Assembly: GCF_004028635.1 (NCBI RefSeq)
Contig: NZ_RQJW01000007.1
Coordinates: 372,001-436,000, forward strand
Direction: 5' to 3'
Length of the DNA: 64,000 bases
Origin: Streptomyces cyaneus
GTDB lineage: Bacteria > Actinomycetota > Actinomycetes > Streptomycetales > Streptomycetaceae
Position numbers and translations under genes: made by a program. Below the pieces are notes generated by a model. It worked only from the letters and a program-made list of their open reading frames with translations. It had not been told where the DNA came from and did no database searches. Of the stretch, positions 8,601 to 16,592 are shown in pieces (the first letter of the stretch is position 1; each line of letters opens with the position of its first letter).

Positions 8601-10073
8601 GTGCTCTCGTTTCGCCTACACCTGTCGGACACCAGGAGTAGCAATTGGCGCTGGGCTACGGACCGTTGGGCGTGTGGAAAGAGCTGGATCCGGCCCGCGC
8701 GCGCCGCTGCCCTGTACACCGAAGTCGTGCCTGGCCGAGGGCACACCATGAGTGCGCTGGTGAGGGAGGACAAGCGCGGGGAGGCGGACTACACGTCGTT
8801 GCTCGTGCGTCCGGATGAGGTCCAGGTCTCGGCCGGCGTGTTCGGGACCGCACCGCTGTACCTCATTCAGGTGGACGAAGGCCTGTACGGCTCCTGGGAC
8901 TTGGCAGATCTACGTGCCTACTTGCGTCCCGACAGGCTCAATGCCCGTGCTGTTGCGCGCACTCTCAGCCGTCAGCACCGCTACACCGCGGACACCCTGT
9001 TCGACGGGGTGTACAGGCTCACAGAACGCGCGACGGCTGTGTTCACCAGGACCGGGCTGGCGATCGCCTATCCCGAGCCTGCTGAGCACGTGCTGCATCC
9101 CCGCAGGCTGCGGGCCGGCATGGACCCCACAGCGGCATTCGAGGCATTACTGACCGGGGTGATGGCGGAGTGGCGTCCGACGGCGAAATGCGTCGGAGTT
9201 GAGGTCTCCGGTGGCGCTGACTCCGGCAACGTGGCGCTGTCGGCGGCGGCAGCCGACTTCGCTGCCGTGCACGCCTTCGGGTTGCTCATGGGTGGCAGGA
9301 TCGGCCGGCTCCAGCGCGACCGGCGCCGTGCTCTGGTGGATCACCTCGGCCTGCGGGACACCGCTGTTCCGGCAATGCAGTATCCCCCCTTCGTGCCTGG
9401 TGGGGTGCGAGATCGCGGCCTGCCTCATGACCCCGCTGGGGCGTTCTATCAGGAGGCGTTCGATGTCATGCGCGCACAAGTGGCCGCCCGAGGTTGCGCG
9501 GTGATCTTCACGGGCGGTGGCGGGGACGAGGTCAACGCCCACCACTCCCGTACGAACGCCGAACTGCCCCCTGCTGACCACGTGCCGTGGCTCGGGCCGA
9601 TGGCGACGGAGGCACTGGCCCAGGTGAACGAGAACGTCGCCCCGATCCCCGTTCTCCCCGTCCCCACCCTCATGGCCTTCGGCCTGCACAATCCGGCCTA
9701 CCTACGGCTCGGCATCTGGCCCGTCGCCCCACTGGTCCACCCGCGGCTGATCCGCTTCATGGAGCAGCTGCCACACGAGCACAAGCGCGGCAAGAAAATG
9801 TTCCGCGACCGTCTCCAGCGGGCCGGTCTGCCCGAGTCCGTCGCGGCCCCGGCCGAACCGGAGAACTTCCTCGCGGTCATGGAGTCGGGCCTGCGCACCT
9901 ACGGACTTCCGCTCCTGGACGACATGCTGCGCGACTCACTACTGGTCGACCTGGGCTACGTTGACCCCGACGCCCTGGCCCGGGCCCGCGACCACGCCGA
10001 ACGTGCCCCCGTGGTGCCCGACCTGTTGTGCGACACACTCGCCCTGGAAGTCGGCCTGCGGAGCCTTGTATGA
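8601..10073 (+). CDS. Asparagine synthetase / lasso-cyclase-fold amide ligase
   Basis: A 490-residue ATP-dependent ligase. The N-terminal ~130 residues resemble the glutaminase-like lobe (VFGTAPLY) but lack the N-terminal catalytic Cys of true asparagine synthetases, as in lasso cyclases and beta-lactam synthetase. The synthetase lobe has the PP-loop VEVSGGADSGNVAL (SGGxDS, about residues 202-215), the FTGGGGDEVN element near 300-310 and a Lys-rich GKKMFRDRL segment. The enzyme should adenylate a carboxylate and form an amide or macrolactam. GTG at 8601 follows AGAGGAG. It is downstream of the precursor and overlaps the methyltransferase by ATGA, implying translational coupling. The substrate is inferred to be the precursor peptide. 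Confidence 0.87.
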   Translation: MLSFRLHLSDTRSSNWRWATDRWACGKSWIRPARAAALYTEVVPGRGHTMSALVREDKRGEADYTSLLVRPDEVQVSAGVFGTAPLYLIQVDEGLYGSWDLADLRAYLRPDRLNARAVARTLSRQHRYTADTLFDGVYRLTERATAVFTRTGLAIAYPEPAEHVLHPRRLRAGMDPTAAFEALLTGVMAEWRPTAKCVGVEVSGGADSGNVALSAAAADFAAVHAFGLLMGGRIGRLQRDRRRALVDHLGLRDTAVPAMQYPPFVPGGVRDRGLPHDPAGAFYQEAFDVMRAQVAARGCAVIFTGGGGDEVNAHHSRTNAELPPADHVPWLGPMATEALAQVNENVAPIPVLPVPTLMAFGLHNPAYLRLGIWPVAPLVHPRLIRFMEQLPHEHKRGKKMFRDRLQRAGLPESVAAPAEPENFLAVMESGLRTYGLPLLDDMLRDSLLVDLGYVDPDALARARDHAERAPVVPDLLCDTLALEVGLRSLV

Positions 10074-10834
10074 GCAGCCTGGACATCGTGGAAGCGGAAC
10101 ACCTGCAAGCGTCGAATCTCTTCTACCGAAACCCCGCGCTATACGACAGCGTGCAGGCCGACAGCGACACCGTGACCGTCTGCCGATCGCTCATCGACCG
10201 GCACTGCCCGGAGGCCCGCACCCTGTTGGACTTCGGATGCGGTACGGGCCGGGATTTGGCGCAACTGGCACAGCACTTCGACTGCGTCGGCGTGGATCTC
10301 CAGCCCGGTTTGGTGCACTACGTGCATCGGGTTCGACCCCGACTCGACGTCCGGATCGGCGACATGCGCACCGTCCGCCTCGGACGCACGGCCGAGGTTC
10401 TCGTCTGCCTGGGCAACTCGCTCGCCTACGTACACGACAACCAAGACATCCAGTCAGCGTTCCGGACCTTCGCCGCGCACGCTCGTCCGGAATCTTTGCT
10501 CGTCCTGTGTTCTCCCGTGGCTGCGATTGAGCATTCGGCCCCGCAGCAGGCGCGTGTCGAGACGCACCTGGGGACCGCCACCGTAACCATCCACTACGAG
10601 TGGGACCTGCGAACGCAGATCAACACCATGCGCCGGCACTGGGTCTTCGATTCGGGCGAGGAGGCCCGTGACGTGATCCGGCGGCGGGTCCTCGGACCGC
10701 GCGAACTGGAGTTGTACGCCGCCCTGGCCGGTTTCGACATCGTCGAGATCATCAGCGAGTCGGGGGCCACTCGACTTACCGGCCCGGAGGCCTACACCGT
10801 CGCCCGATATAGGGCCTTGTCTTGTCTCGGTTGA
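10070..10834 (+). CDS. Class I SAM-dependent methyltransferase, coupled to the amide ligase
   Basis: A 254-residue Rossmann methyltransferase. Motif I is LLDFGCGTGRDLAQL (near 46-60), followed by the acidic GVDLQPG strand end, a GDMRT motif II and LVCLGNSLAY. The start ATG overlaps the stop of the ligase (ATGA), so the two proteins should be made together. It probably O- or N-methylates the modified precursor or an aspartate carboxylate; the target is not visible. The last six residues and the stop codon lie inside the flanking repeat (from 10812), so the original C-terminus was probably altered by the element insertion. The family normally ends about here, so the enzyme may still be active. 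Confidence 0.85.
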   Translation: MSSLDIVEAEHLQASNLFYRNPALYDSVQADSDTVTVCRSLIDRHCPEARTLLDFGCGTGRDLAQLAQHFDCVGVDLQPGLVHYVHRVRPRLDVRIGDMRTVRLGRTAEVLVCLGNSLAYVHDNQDIQSAFRTFAAHARPESLLVLCSPVAAIEHSAPQQARVETHLGTATVTIHYEWDLRTQINTMRRHWVFDSGEEARDVIRRRVLGPRELELYAALAGFDIVEIISESGATRLTGPEAYTVARYRALSCLG

Positions 10835-10990
10835 TGCTTGACGCTGTGGCTTCACCTGATGCTTGAGACCGCTTGCCTCGGCTTGGTTGTGAGCGTCTGA
10901 TCGGCGCGTGCAGGGAGGGCCGGGGCCGTGCTGGTGGAGTTGAGCGTGGTCGGGTAGCGCTATCACGCGGTCATGGACGTGATGCTGGAT
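10812..10990 (+). mobile_element. IS481-type insertion sequence relic: left end plus transposase N-terminus
   Basis: Bases 10812-10844 are the right copy of the 33-bp repeat also found at 5812. From about 10927 the plus strand encodes VLVELSVV-G-stop-RYHAVMDVM, which matches the usual start of IS481-family transposases (LSVVEQRYHAVMEVL) with the EQ replaced by G and a nonsense codon. Similarity is lost after that point. The relic provides the stop codon of the methyltransferase on the left and of the oppositely oriented pentapeptide-repeat gene on the right (10971). It therefore marks a deletion or insertion junction. Confidence 0.65.
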
Positions 10991-11987
10991 CACCCTCGGC
11001 CTCTACCTCTGCGATGCGCGCTCGCACTCGGGGATCTTCGGCGATATCCGTGGGCAACAGCGTCTTGGAGTCCGGCACTGCCGATACGACCTGCTCGGTC
11101 GTGAGTGTGAAGGTCCCTCGCAGATCAGTGCCTCGGATATCGGCTCCCCGCAGGTTGGTCGCATTGAATCCGGCGTGGTAGAAGTGCGCCCCGCGTAGGT
11201 CAGCGCCTCGCAGATCGGCTCCGCGCAGGTGCACTCCCTCCATCCGCGCACCGCGGAGATACGCCCCGCGCAGGTCGGCCTCCCGCAGGTAGGCGAACCG
11301 CAGCCAGGCGCGATTCAGGTCTGCGCCTCTGAGGTCCGCCAGGTTCAGAAATGCCCCCTCCAAGCGGGCTCCGTACAGGTACGCGCCGCGGATCGCGGCA
11401 TTACTGAGTTCGACGCCCAGTGCATCGCCACGGCGAATGGTCCGGCTGCGCAGCACTTCGAGAGCGGCAGAGACGTCGGCGGCTGGATAGGGCGGGATCA
11501 CAGCGATCTCGCCACTGGACGCATTGAGGGGCCTGCGGGTCGGCGCGTGCACACGCACGAAGGCGCACAGGATCCGGACGATGCTGGGCCGGTCGCGTGG
11601 CGAGTCCTTCATGATGCGCTGGAGGGCGAAAGCTCCGCCAATGCGCTGGTCGATGGAGTCCGCTCCGAGGTTGGTGACTGCCGCGGTGTAGCGGTCGGTA
11701 ATCTGCCCCTGCTCGGTGATCCGGAGTTCCTCGCGTGTCTGGTTCACTGAAGTGAACGTGAAGATCAGCGCAAAGAGTGCGGCGATGCCGGGCAGGAGTG
11801 TGGCGAGCACCGTGGCCATCTGGATGCGCAACATGCGCGTGTCCGTGGGCGTGACAGGATGCGCTACTGGCTGGCTTCTACGATCCGGCTGGCTTTTCGG
11901 GGGCGCATGGGCTGCATCATCGGGGGCACCCGGTGCGCCATCCGGCTGTGCTGCGCGTTCCGGCTCTCCGCTCGACTCCGGTGACAA
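10971..11987 (-). CDS. Membrane-anchored pentapeptide-repeat protein
   Basis: A 338-residue protein. A Pro/Asp-rich cytoplasmic N-tail (1-50) precedes one transmembrane helix (about 55-80, TVLATLLPGIAALFALIFTF), a helical stretch with VTNLGADSIDQRIGGAFALQRI, and a right-handed beta-helix of pentapeptides (A/L-D/N-L-R/x-G; for example LRGADLRGADLRGAHF) near 195-300. This architecture is common in actinomycete membrane proteins, but its role is unknown. The start is TTG at 11987, with GGAGA 13 bases upstream. The final residues and stop come from the IS481 relic, so the C-terminus may not be original. It faces the methyltransferase gene. Confidence 0.85.
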   Translation of the reverse strand: MSPESSGEPERAAQPDGAPGAPDDAAHAPPKSQPDRRSQPVAHPVTPTDTRMLRIQMATVLATLLPGIAALFALIFTFTSVNQTREELRITEQGQITDRYTAAVTNLGADSIDQRIGGAFALQRIMKDSPRDRPSIVRILCAFVRVHAPTRRPLNASSGEIAVIPPYPAADVSAALEVLRSRTIRRGDALGVELSNAAIRGAYLYGARLEGAFLNLADLRGADLNRAWLRFAYLREADLRGAYLRGARMEGVHLRGADLRGADLRGAHFYHAGFNATNLRGADIRGTDLRGTFTLTTEQVVSAVPDSKTLLPTDIAEDPRVRARIAEVEAEGDPASRP

Positions 11988-12480
11988 GTCGTTCGATTCT
12001 CCGTCCGTGCCTATTAGCGACGCTCCTCACCTCACCCTAATCACCGCATAATGGCCCGGACTTGCAGCACGCCGGAGCAGTGTGAGGCGATACGCCGATC
12101 TGGTGAGCTGTAGTTGTTACGCCTCGTGTCGCTGGCTGATGAAGCCGCATCAGCTCGCCTCGGGCGATCAATCCAATCGCAAGGTGCGGTCCAAAATGGG
12201 GTCTCTTGGTCATCCATTACATGCACCGCAGGGCTTGGTCCGGGGGCGGCCGCACATCTTCGACCAGATCGGAAATCGCGGTGCACCCTGTCCCGCACCA
12301 CTGCCAAGTCGCGGCCCGCTTCAAGGCCTAGGGCACGAGGAACCGCTCGACAGGCTAAGACCGTGTCCTACGCGACCTCCTGACCGGCCTCTACACGGAC
12401 GGGACGGTGTTCGCGGGCGGGGCCCGCATCGACAGAGCGGAATGTGTCCGGCGTAGATCCGTCGGCCTACGCTTCGGTTC
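11988..12480. other. Intergenic stretch between divergent genes, no supported gene
   Basis: About 490 bases between the pentapeptide gene (leftward) and the SUKH gene (rightward). Both promoters should be here. A frame near 12360-12460 reads like a decayed coding fragment (LLTGLYTDGTVFAGGARID), but I cannot name a family. No inverted repeat or RNA gene stands out. Confidence 0.4.
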
Positions 12481-13155
12481 ATGGGGGCGATGATCTGGGG
12501 CGGCGTCCGTGAGCGGGTGGAGACTTTGGCCCGTGCTGACAAGGCGCGGGAGACCTTCGGCGCGTGGGACAGGTACGGGGGAACGGGGCACCACTTCCGG
12601 CTTGCTGATCCGCTGTCAGAGGCGAGTGTCGTCGAAGCAGAGGCTCAGTGGGGTGTCTCGCTGCCTGCGGCCTACCGGGCCTTCCTCCTCGAAGTCGGCG
12701 CCGGCGGTGCCGGACCCTTCTACGGACTCACGACCCTGTCCCGCACAGATGCCGGGTGGCTGTGGAGTGACCCCGGCGGCGGCACCGTCCACGAGCGACT
12801 GCGCTTCCCCTTCCCGGATGTGGAAGACAGTGTGCGTGCTCAGGCCGAGCACGAGCGCAAGGAGCCCGTCGAGCCCGACTTCGAGGGCGAGGCAGCCTTC
12901 GACGCGGCGTATCGCGGCTGGCTGGGGGAGTACGAGAAGCTGTCCGACGGGTTCTTGTCCGGCGCGGTGTGCCTCAGCCACGAAGGGTGCGGCTATTTCC
13001 ACTGGCTGGTCGTGTCTGGCCCACAGCGCGGGCAAGTGTGGCTCGACGAGCGTCCTGGGGACGGACGGTTCAGTCCCCTCGGACAGGTCGGATTCGCTGA
13101 CTGGTACCTCGACTGGGTCGCGAAGACTGAGGCTGTCGTACGGCGAGGCCGCTAG
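12481..13155 (+). CDS. SMI1/KNR4 (SUKH) family protein
   Basis: A 224-residue acidic soluble protein. The SUKH fold signature is clear: LSEASVVEAEAQWGVSLPAAYRAFL, then LVGAGGAGPFYGL-type turn, later LSHEGCGYFHWLVVSG and a C-terminal FADWYLDW helix. In bacteria SUKH proteins are usually immunity proteins against contact-dependent or polymorphic toxins, but many stand alone, as here; no toxin gene is adjacent. A conserved relic peptide on the other strand abuts its stop codon and recurs beside the second SUKH gene at 33281. The start is ATG at 12481; no strong ribosome site is seen. Confidence 0.85.
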   Translation: MGAMIWGGVRERVETLARADKARETFGAWDRYGGTGHHFRLADPLSEASVVEAEAQWGVSLPAAYRAFLLEVGAGGAGPFYGLTTLSRTDAGWLWSDPGGGTVHERLRFPFPDVEDSVRAQAEHERKEPVEPDFEGEAAFDAAYRGWLGEYEKLSDGFLSGAVCLSHEGCGYFHWLVVSGPQRGQVWLDERPGDGRFSPLGQVGFADWYLDWVAKTEAVVRRGR

Positions 13156-13304
13156 GGCGGGTAGCCGGGTGCGTCAGGCTTGAAGGCGTATGCGCAGGCT
13201 GGGAGTTCGATGCCCTGGCGGTGGGCGAGCGGCCCGAGGAGCGCCGGCCGGATCGTCCATGTGACGCGGGTGCGGTCCTGAGTGATGGACAGGACGCAGA
13301 ACTC
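13152..13304 (-). pseudogene. Relic or start-less ORF paired with a SUKH gene (copy 1)
   Basis: The minus-strand frame encodes LSITQDRTRVTWTIRP, then PLAHRQGIELPACAYAFKP. Nearly the same peptide is encoded at 33097-33246 on the plus strand, also adjacent to a SUKH gene. Neither copy has an in-frame ATG or GTG upstream; here the frame runs into a terminator hairpin. It is either the remnant of a larger gene or a peptide with an unusual start. The protein-level conservation with different flanks argues that it was once coding. Confidence 0.5.
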
Positions 13305-13324
13305 AAGAGAAGTCCACGAAAGAG

Positions 13325-13357
13325 AGGGACCCCAGCCGACGCGCGGCTGGGGTCCCT
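13325..13357 (-). terminator. Perfect 14-bp hairpin terminator
   Basis: Arms 13325-13338 and 13344-13357 are exact complements around a 5-base loop. The hairpin lies between the rightward SUKH gene and the end of the leftward GH62 gene, so it can terminate transcription from both sides. Confidence 0.75.
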
Positions 13358-13462
13358 CAAGGCGGTGAGTATCGGTCAGCAGGTGGAGTTGTCCACGCCG
13401 TAGACAGCTCGACTACGCGTCGGCGGACCGCACCCCATCGCGATCACCGTGGATCAGGCGGG

Positions 13463-14890
13463 TCAGCGCTGCAGGGTGAGCAGGGCCGGCCGGTACGGCA
13501 CTTTCAGGTAGTCAGGGCTCGTCGATGTGGTGGAGTGGCCCTGGTAGAGGAACTGCAGGTTGCAGGGATCGATGGTCATGGTCTGGTCGGGGTTGTTGCG
13601 GACCAGGTCACCGTGGCTGACGTCGTTGGTCCAGGTGGCACCGCTGTTGGCCTTGCCTGCGAAGGGGCTGCTCTCGCTGCCGGCCTGGGCGGTCCACGCA
13701 CCGTTCAGGCTGGAGGCGGTGAACGAGCGGAAGTAACGCCCGTTCGCACCCTTCGCCTCAACGATCATGAGGTACTGGTTCTGGCCCTGGACCTTGTAGA
13801 CCTCCGGCGCCTCGAACAGCCTGTCCTCGGTGTCGCTCATGACCGTCGTGTACGAGGAGCCGAAGCTGGCCGGGAAGTTCCCGAGCGGCATGGTCGACCG
13901 GTAGATCTTGCCGTTGTCACCGGCGAAGAACAGGTACATGTTCTGATCGTCGGCGATCATGGTCGGGTCGATCGGGACGCCACCCTCGCCGGAGGGGAAG
14001 CTACCGGTGAACAGTGCCTGCGGGGCGGACCAGCCGTTGGGGTTGGTGGGGTCGCTGGACGTGCGGTAGGTGAAGGTCCAGTTGGTACCCCACCCATTTG
14101 AGACCAGCACCCAGATGTTCTTGGTTGAGAGGTAGAACAGTTTGGGCGCCACCGCGATCTGGCTCATCCCGGTCTGGGTGGCCGACGCCATGTCCGACCA
14201 GTTCGTGAAGGGACTGAACCCCAACGAGCCCCACGTCTCTCCGTTGGAGGTGGTCCCGTAGACCAGGTGCCTGCCGTTGTACGTCACGGTGGTGAAGTCC
14301 TTCAGCGCGAGCTGCCCGTTCGCCGGCTGCGCCAGCGGACCCGTCGAGGTCCACCGGTACGTCGACGGAAGAGCACAGGCGTTGCCCGTCCCGGACAGGC
14401 CGGCCCACTTCTGGTTGTTGCCGCCGTTGCACGACCAGAGCTGCACCGCCGTGCCGTTGACCGTACCGCCGCCCGAGACGTCCAGGCACAGCCCGGACTG
14501 GACGCCGACGATCGTGCCGTCGGAGTTCACCCGCCACTGCTGGTTCGTACCGCCGTTGCAGGTGTAGATCTGCACCCGGGTACCGGATGTGGTGGCATGG
14601 CCGGGAACATCCAGGCACTTGTTGCCGTACACGGTCAACTGGTTGCTGTCCGTCAACGTCCACTGCTGGTTGGCTCCGCCGTGGCAGTCCCAGATATGCA
14701 CGTTTGCGCCGTCGGTCTGGCTGAAGCCCGCCACATCGAGACACCGGCCGGAAGCGGCACTGCGCACGTCGCTGGTGGCGGCCGCCTGAGCCGGGCTGGC
14801 GACGAGCAGCGCCGCCAACGCGACCAGGGCCGCAACCGCGGCGACGAGCACCCCGGACGGGTGTCGGCGGCTGAAACTACGTCTGCGCAT
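13463..14890 (-). CDS. Secreted GH62 alpha-L-arabinofuranosidase with N-terminal ricin-type carbohydrate-binding domain
   Basis: A 475-residue exported enzyme that removes arabinose side chains from arabinoxylan. A signal peptide with an RRRSFSRR n-region and an Ala-rich core ends near ASPAQAAA. Residues about 40-165 form a CBM13 beta-trefoil with three GKCLDV/NNQQW-type repeats (SGRCLDVAG, NKCLDVPG, SGLCLDVSGG; ANQQW, TNQQW, NNQKW). The GH62 five-bladed propeller follows: LKDFTTVTYNGRHLVYG carries the base Asp, DPTMI the pKa-modulating Asp, and RLFEAPEVY the proposed acid Glu. ATG at 14890 has GAGG upstream. The organisation matches that of streptomycete xylan-debranching enzymes with N-terminal CBM13. 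It stands alone. Confidence 0.93.
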   Translation of the reverse strand: MRRRSFSRRHPSGVLVAAVAALVALAALLVASPAQAAATSDVRSAASGRCLDVAGFSQTDGANVHIWDCHGGANQQWTLTDSNQLTVYGNKCLDVPGHATTSGTRVQIYTCNGGTNQQWRVNSDGTIVGVQSGLCLDVSGGGTVNGTAVQLWSCNGGNNQKWAGLSGTGNACALPSTYRWTSTGPLAQPANGQLALKDFTTVTYNGRHLVYGTTSNGETWGSLGFSPFTNWSDMASATQTGMSQIAVAPKLFYLSTKNIWVLVSNGWGTNWTFTYRTSSDPTNPNGWSAPQALFTGSFPSGEGGVPIDPTMIADDQNMYLFFAGDNGKIYRSTMPLGNFPASFGSSYTTVMSDTEDRLFEAPEVYKVQGQNQYLMIVEAKGANGRYFRSFTASSLNGAWTAQAGSESSPFAGKANSGATWTNDVSHGDLVRNNPDQTMTIDPCNLQFLYQGHSTTSTSPDYLKVPYRPALLTLQR

Positions 14891-15185
14891 AAGGACCTCG
14901 TCATCCTTGAGCAAGCGACTCCGGTTTGCCCCGTCAGAGGCTGTCCGGAGGTGGTGTGGTGCGGCCTACGTTCGTCGTGTCGAACAGGGGTCGAAGTATC
15001 GACCGGGAGAATGCTAGACATCCCATGAATGACGTCAATACTTCTCGCAAAATTCGCGGGCAGAAACGTTCGCACGCTGAAACCAGGCGGCTTCAAGTCC
15101 CGTGGTTGTACGAGTCTTTGGCGCGAGGGGCAGGTAGCGGTGCGGGCGCGGGCTTGGTGATCATTACGGGTGCCCTACGCCTGAC

Positions 15186-15356
15186 GATCGCGAGAGTGAG
15201 CGCAGCTTCATCCCCGCGCGGGAAGTCGACGAGATGCTCCGGCAGCGCCCCGACACCGAGTCCATGAGCATGCCTGGCACCGCCCATGACCTGCACCTGG
15301 AACAGCCTGAAGCCCTGAACTCCGCGCTCTCGGAGTTCCTTGACGGCCTCGCCTGA
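15186..15356 (+). pseudogene. C-terminal relic of an alpha/beta-hydrolase gene
   Basis: The plus frame ends REVDEMLRQRPDTESM, PGTAHDLHLEQPEALNSALS, EFLDGLA, stop. This is the usual C-terminal segment of alpha/beta hydrolases, with the catalytic-His motif GTAHDLHLEQP. No start codon or upstream hydrolase core is present, so only the last ~56 codons survive. It ends seven bases before the DUF397 gene. Confidence 0.7.
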
Positions 15357-15362
15357 GAACTG

Positions 15363-15542
15363 TCACGCAGTGCTCAGGTGGCGTATGAGGGCAGCGAGTT
15401 GGGGACGGGAGGCTTCGAGCACGGCCCCCGGATCGTCGCTCTCCCGGAGGAGAACGGTGCCCTGGCGCGCGGCGAGTTCGACGCAGTCATCGGAGTCGCC
15501 CCCTCCGGAGAAGGAGGACTTCTGCCAGGCGTCCTGCGTCAT
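15363..15542 (-). CDS. DUF397 protein (WhiJ-type partner)
   Basis: A 59-residue protein with the family signature: AWQKSSFSGGGDSDDCVELA near the N-terminus, then VLLRESDDPGAVLEAS and a C-terminal helix. ATG at 15542 is preceded by GAAAGG. A GTG five codons upstream overlaps the stop of the XRE regulator (GTGA) and could also be used. DUF397 proteins work with an adjacent XRE-DUF5753 regulator; some have been likened to antitoxin-toxin pairs. Here the regulator and an HATPase protein complete the trio, as in whiJ-like loci involved in development. Confidence 0.88.
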   Translation of the reverse strand: MTQDAWQKSSFSGGGDSDDCVELAARQGTVLLRESDDPGAVLEASRPQLAALIRHLSTA

Positions 15543-15553
15543 GTCGAGGCCTT

Positions 15554-16399
15554 TCACGTCTGCTGAGCAAGGCGGTGGATGAAGTCCCTTGACTCTACGA
15601 CTCCCAAGGCCACCTCCTCGATCGTGCCGAGGACCGCCCGGTAGCGATTGAGCTGGGCTTCCGCATCCAGATAGGCCCCGCCGTGCGCGGTGTCCACCAG
15701 GACGGTGTCCAGCTGCGGGACGGGGCCGTTCGCGTACACCACCGGGGTGGTGCTGATCCCCGCGACGCCGTCCACATCGAACGGCACGACCCGCACAGTG
15801 ACTTGAGGCAGCTCCGACCGCTCCAGGATGTGCAGCAACTGACCCCGGGCGACCTTACTGTCAGCAGCCCGGATTCGTAGCGCCGCTTCATGGATCACGG
15901 CTTCGTAGGGGAGCTTGCCCAGGACTTCCTGGCGGCGCAGCCGAAAACGTACCCGTGCTTCGCGCTGCTCCTCGGAGAGCGACGGCACCGACGAGGCGAA
16001 GGTGCCCCGCATCTGGTCCTCGGTCTGCAGCAGTCCCGGGATGTGCACGGTCTGGTACGTCCTGAATTCGGCGGCATGGTGCTCCAGCTCGGCCACGTTC
16101 ATGTACCCGGCAGGCACCGCCTCCCGGTACTCCTCCCACCAGCCACGCCCTCGCTCGCTCGCCATGGCCACCAGAGCCTCGACGAATTCGGCGTCATCAC
16201 AGGCGTATTGGCCAGCCAGATGCCGCAGTCGCTCAGCACTGACCCCCACGCGCCCCGCCTCCGTCATGGAGATCTTGCTCTCCGCGATGCCCGCCGCTTG
16301 GGCAGCTTCCCGGGCGGTCAGCCCCGCCCGCTCCCGGAGCTTGCGCAGCTCCGCTCCCAGTCGCTGCTGGCGCTTGGTAACGATGCTTCTGGCCGGCAT
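15554..16399 (-). CDS. XRE-family regulator with DUF5753 sensor domain (WhiJ-like)
   Basis: A 281-residue DNA-binding protein. An N-terminal helix-turn-helix (LRERAGLTAREAAQAAGIAESKISMTEAG) is followed by the DUF5753 domain with its hallmarks: YRTYQ-type FRTYQTVHIPGLLQTEDQ, RFRLRRQEVL, LPQVTVRVVPFD and DTAHGGAYLD. ATG at 16399 has GGAGGAAAGG just upstream; a longer frame exists but has no good start. The stop overlaps the alternative DUF397 start. It is divergent from the HATPase gene at 16593. The trio resembles WhiJ-type systems that tune differentiation in Streptomyces. Confidence 0.92.
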   Translation of the reverse strand: MPARSIVTKRQQRLGAELRKLRERAGLTAREAAQAAGIAESKISMTEAGRVGVSAERLRHLAGQYACDDAEFVEALVAMASERGRGWWEEYREAVPAGYMNVAELEHHAAEFRTYQTVHIPGLLQTEDQMRGTFASSVPSLSEEQREARVRFRLRRQEVLGKLPYEAVIHEAALRIRAADSKVARGQLLHILERSELPQVTVRVVPFDVDGVAGISTTPVVYANGPVPQLDTVLVDTAHGGAYLDAEAQLNRYRAVLGTIEEVALGVVESRDFIHRLAQQT

Positions 16400-16592
16400 G
16401 TCGCCTTTCCTCCCTGGGAGTTGGAAGTACGAGTATCCCAGTTCAGCTTGACCGGGGTGATACACCACCCCTACCGTCAGTGACGTACCAACCACTCCCC
16501 GGAGCGGAAGTGCATCACCGCGCCCTGCCCTCGGCTCAACCGCGCGGTCGACGAAGCCACCGCCTCCCCCACCCCACACACCAGGAGCCCCC

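Noticed and set aside
8416..10834. Canonical lasso peptide cluster
   Set aside because: There is a cyclase-fold enzyme, but no RRE (B1) or transglutaminase-like protease (B2), no Thr at -2, and the tail after a possible ring is only three residues.
10454..10993. Minus-strand 179-codon frame over the methyltransferase end
   Set aside because: Antisense to clear methyltransferase motifs; it merely crosses the IS-related repeat.
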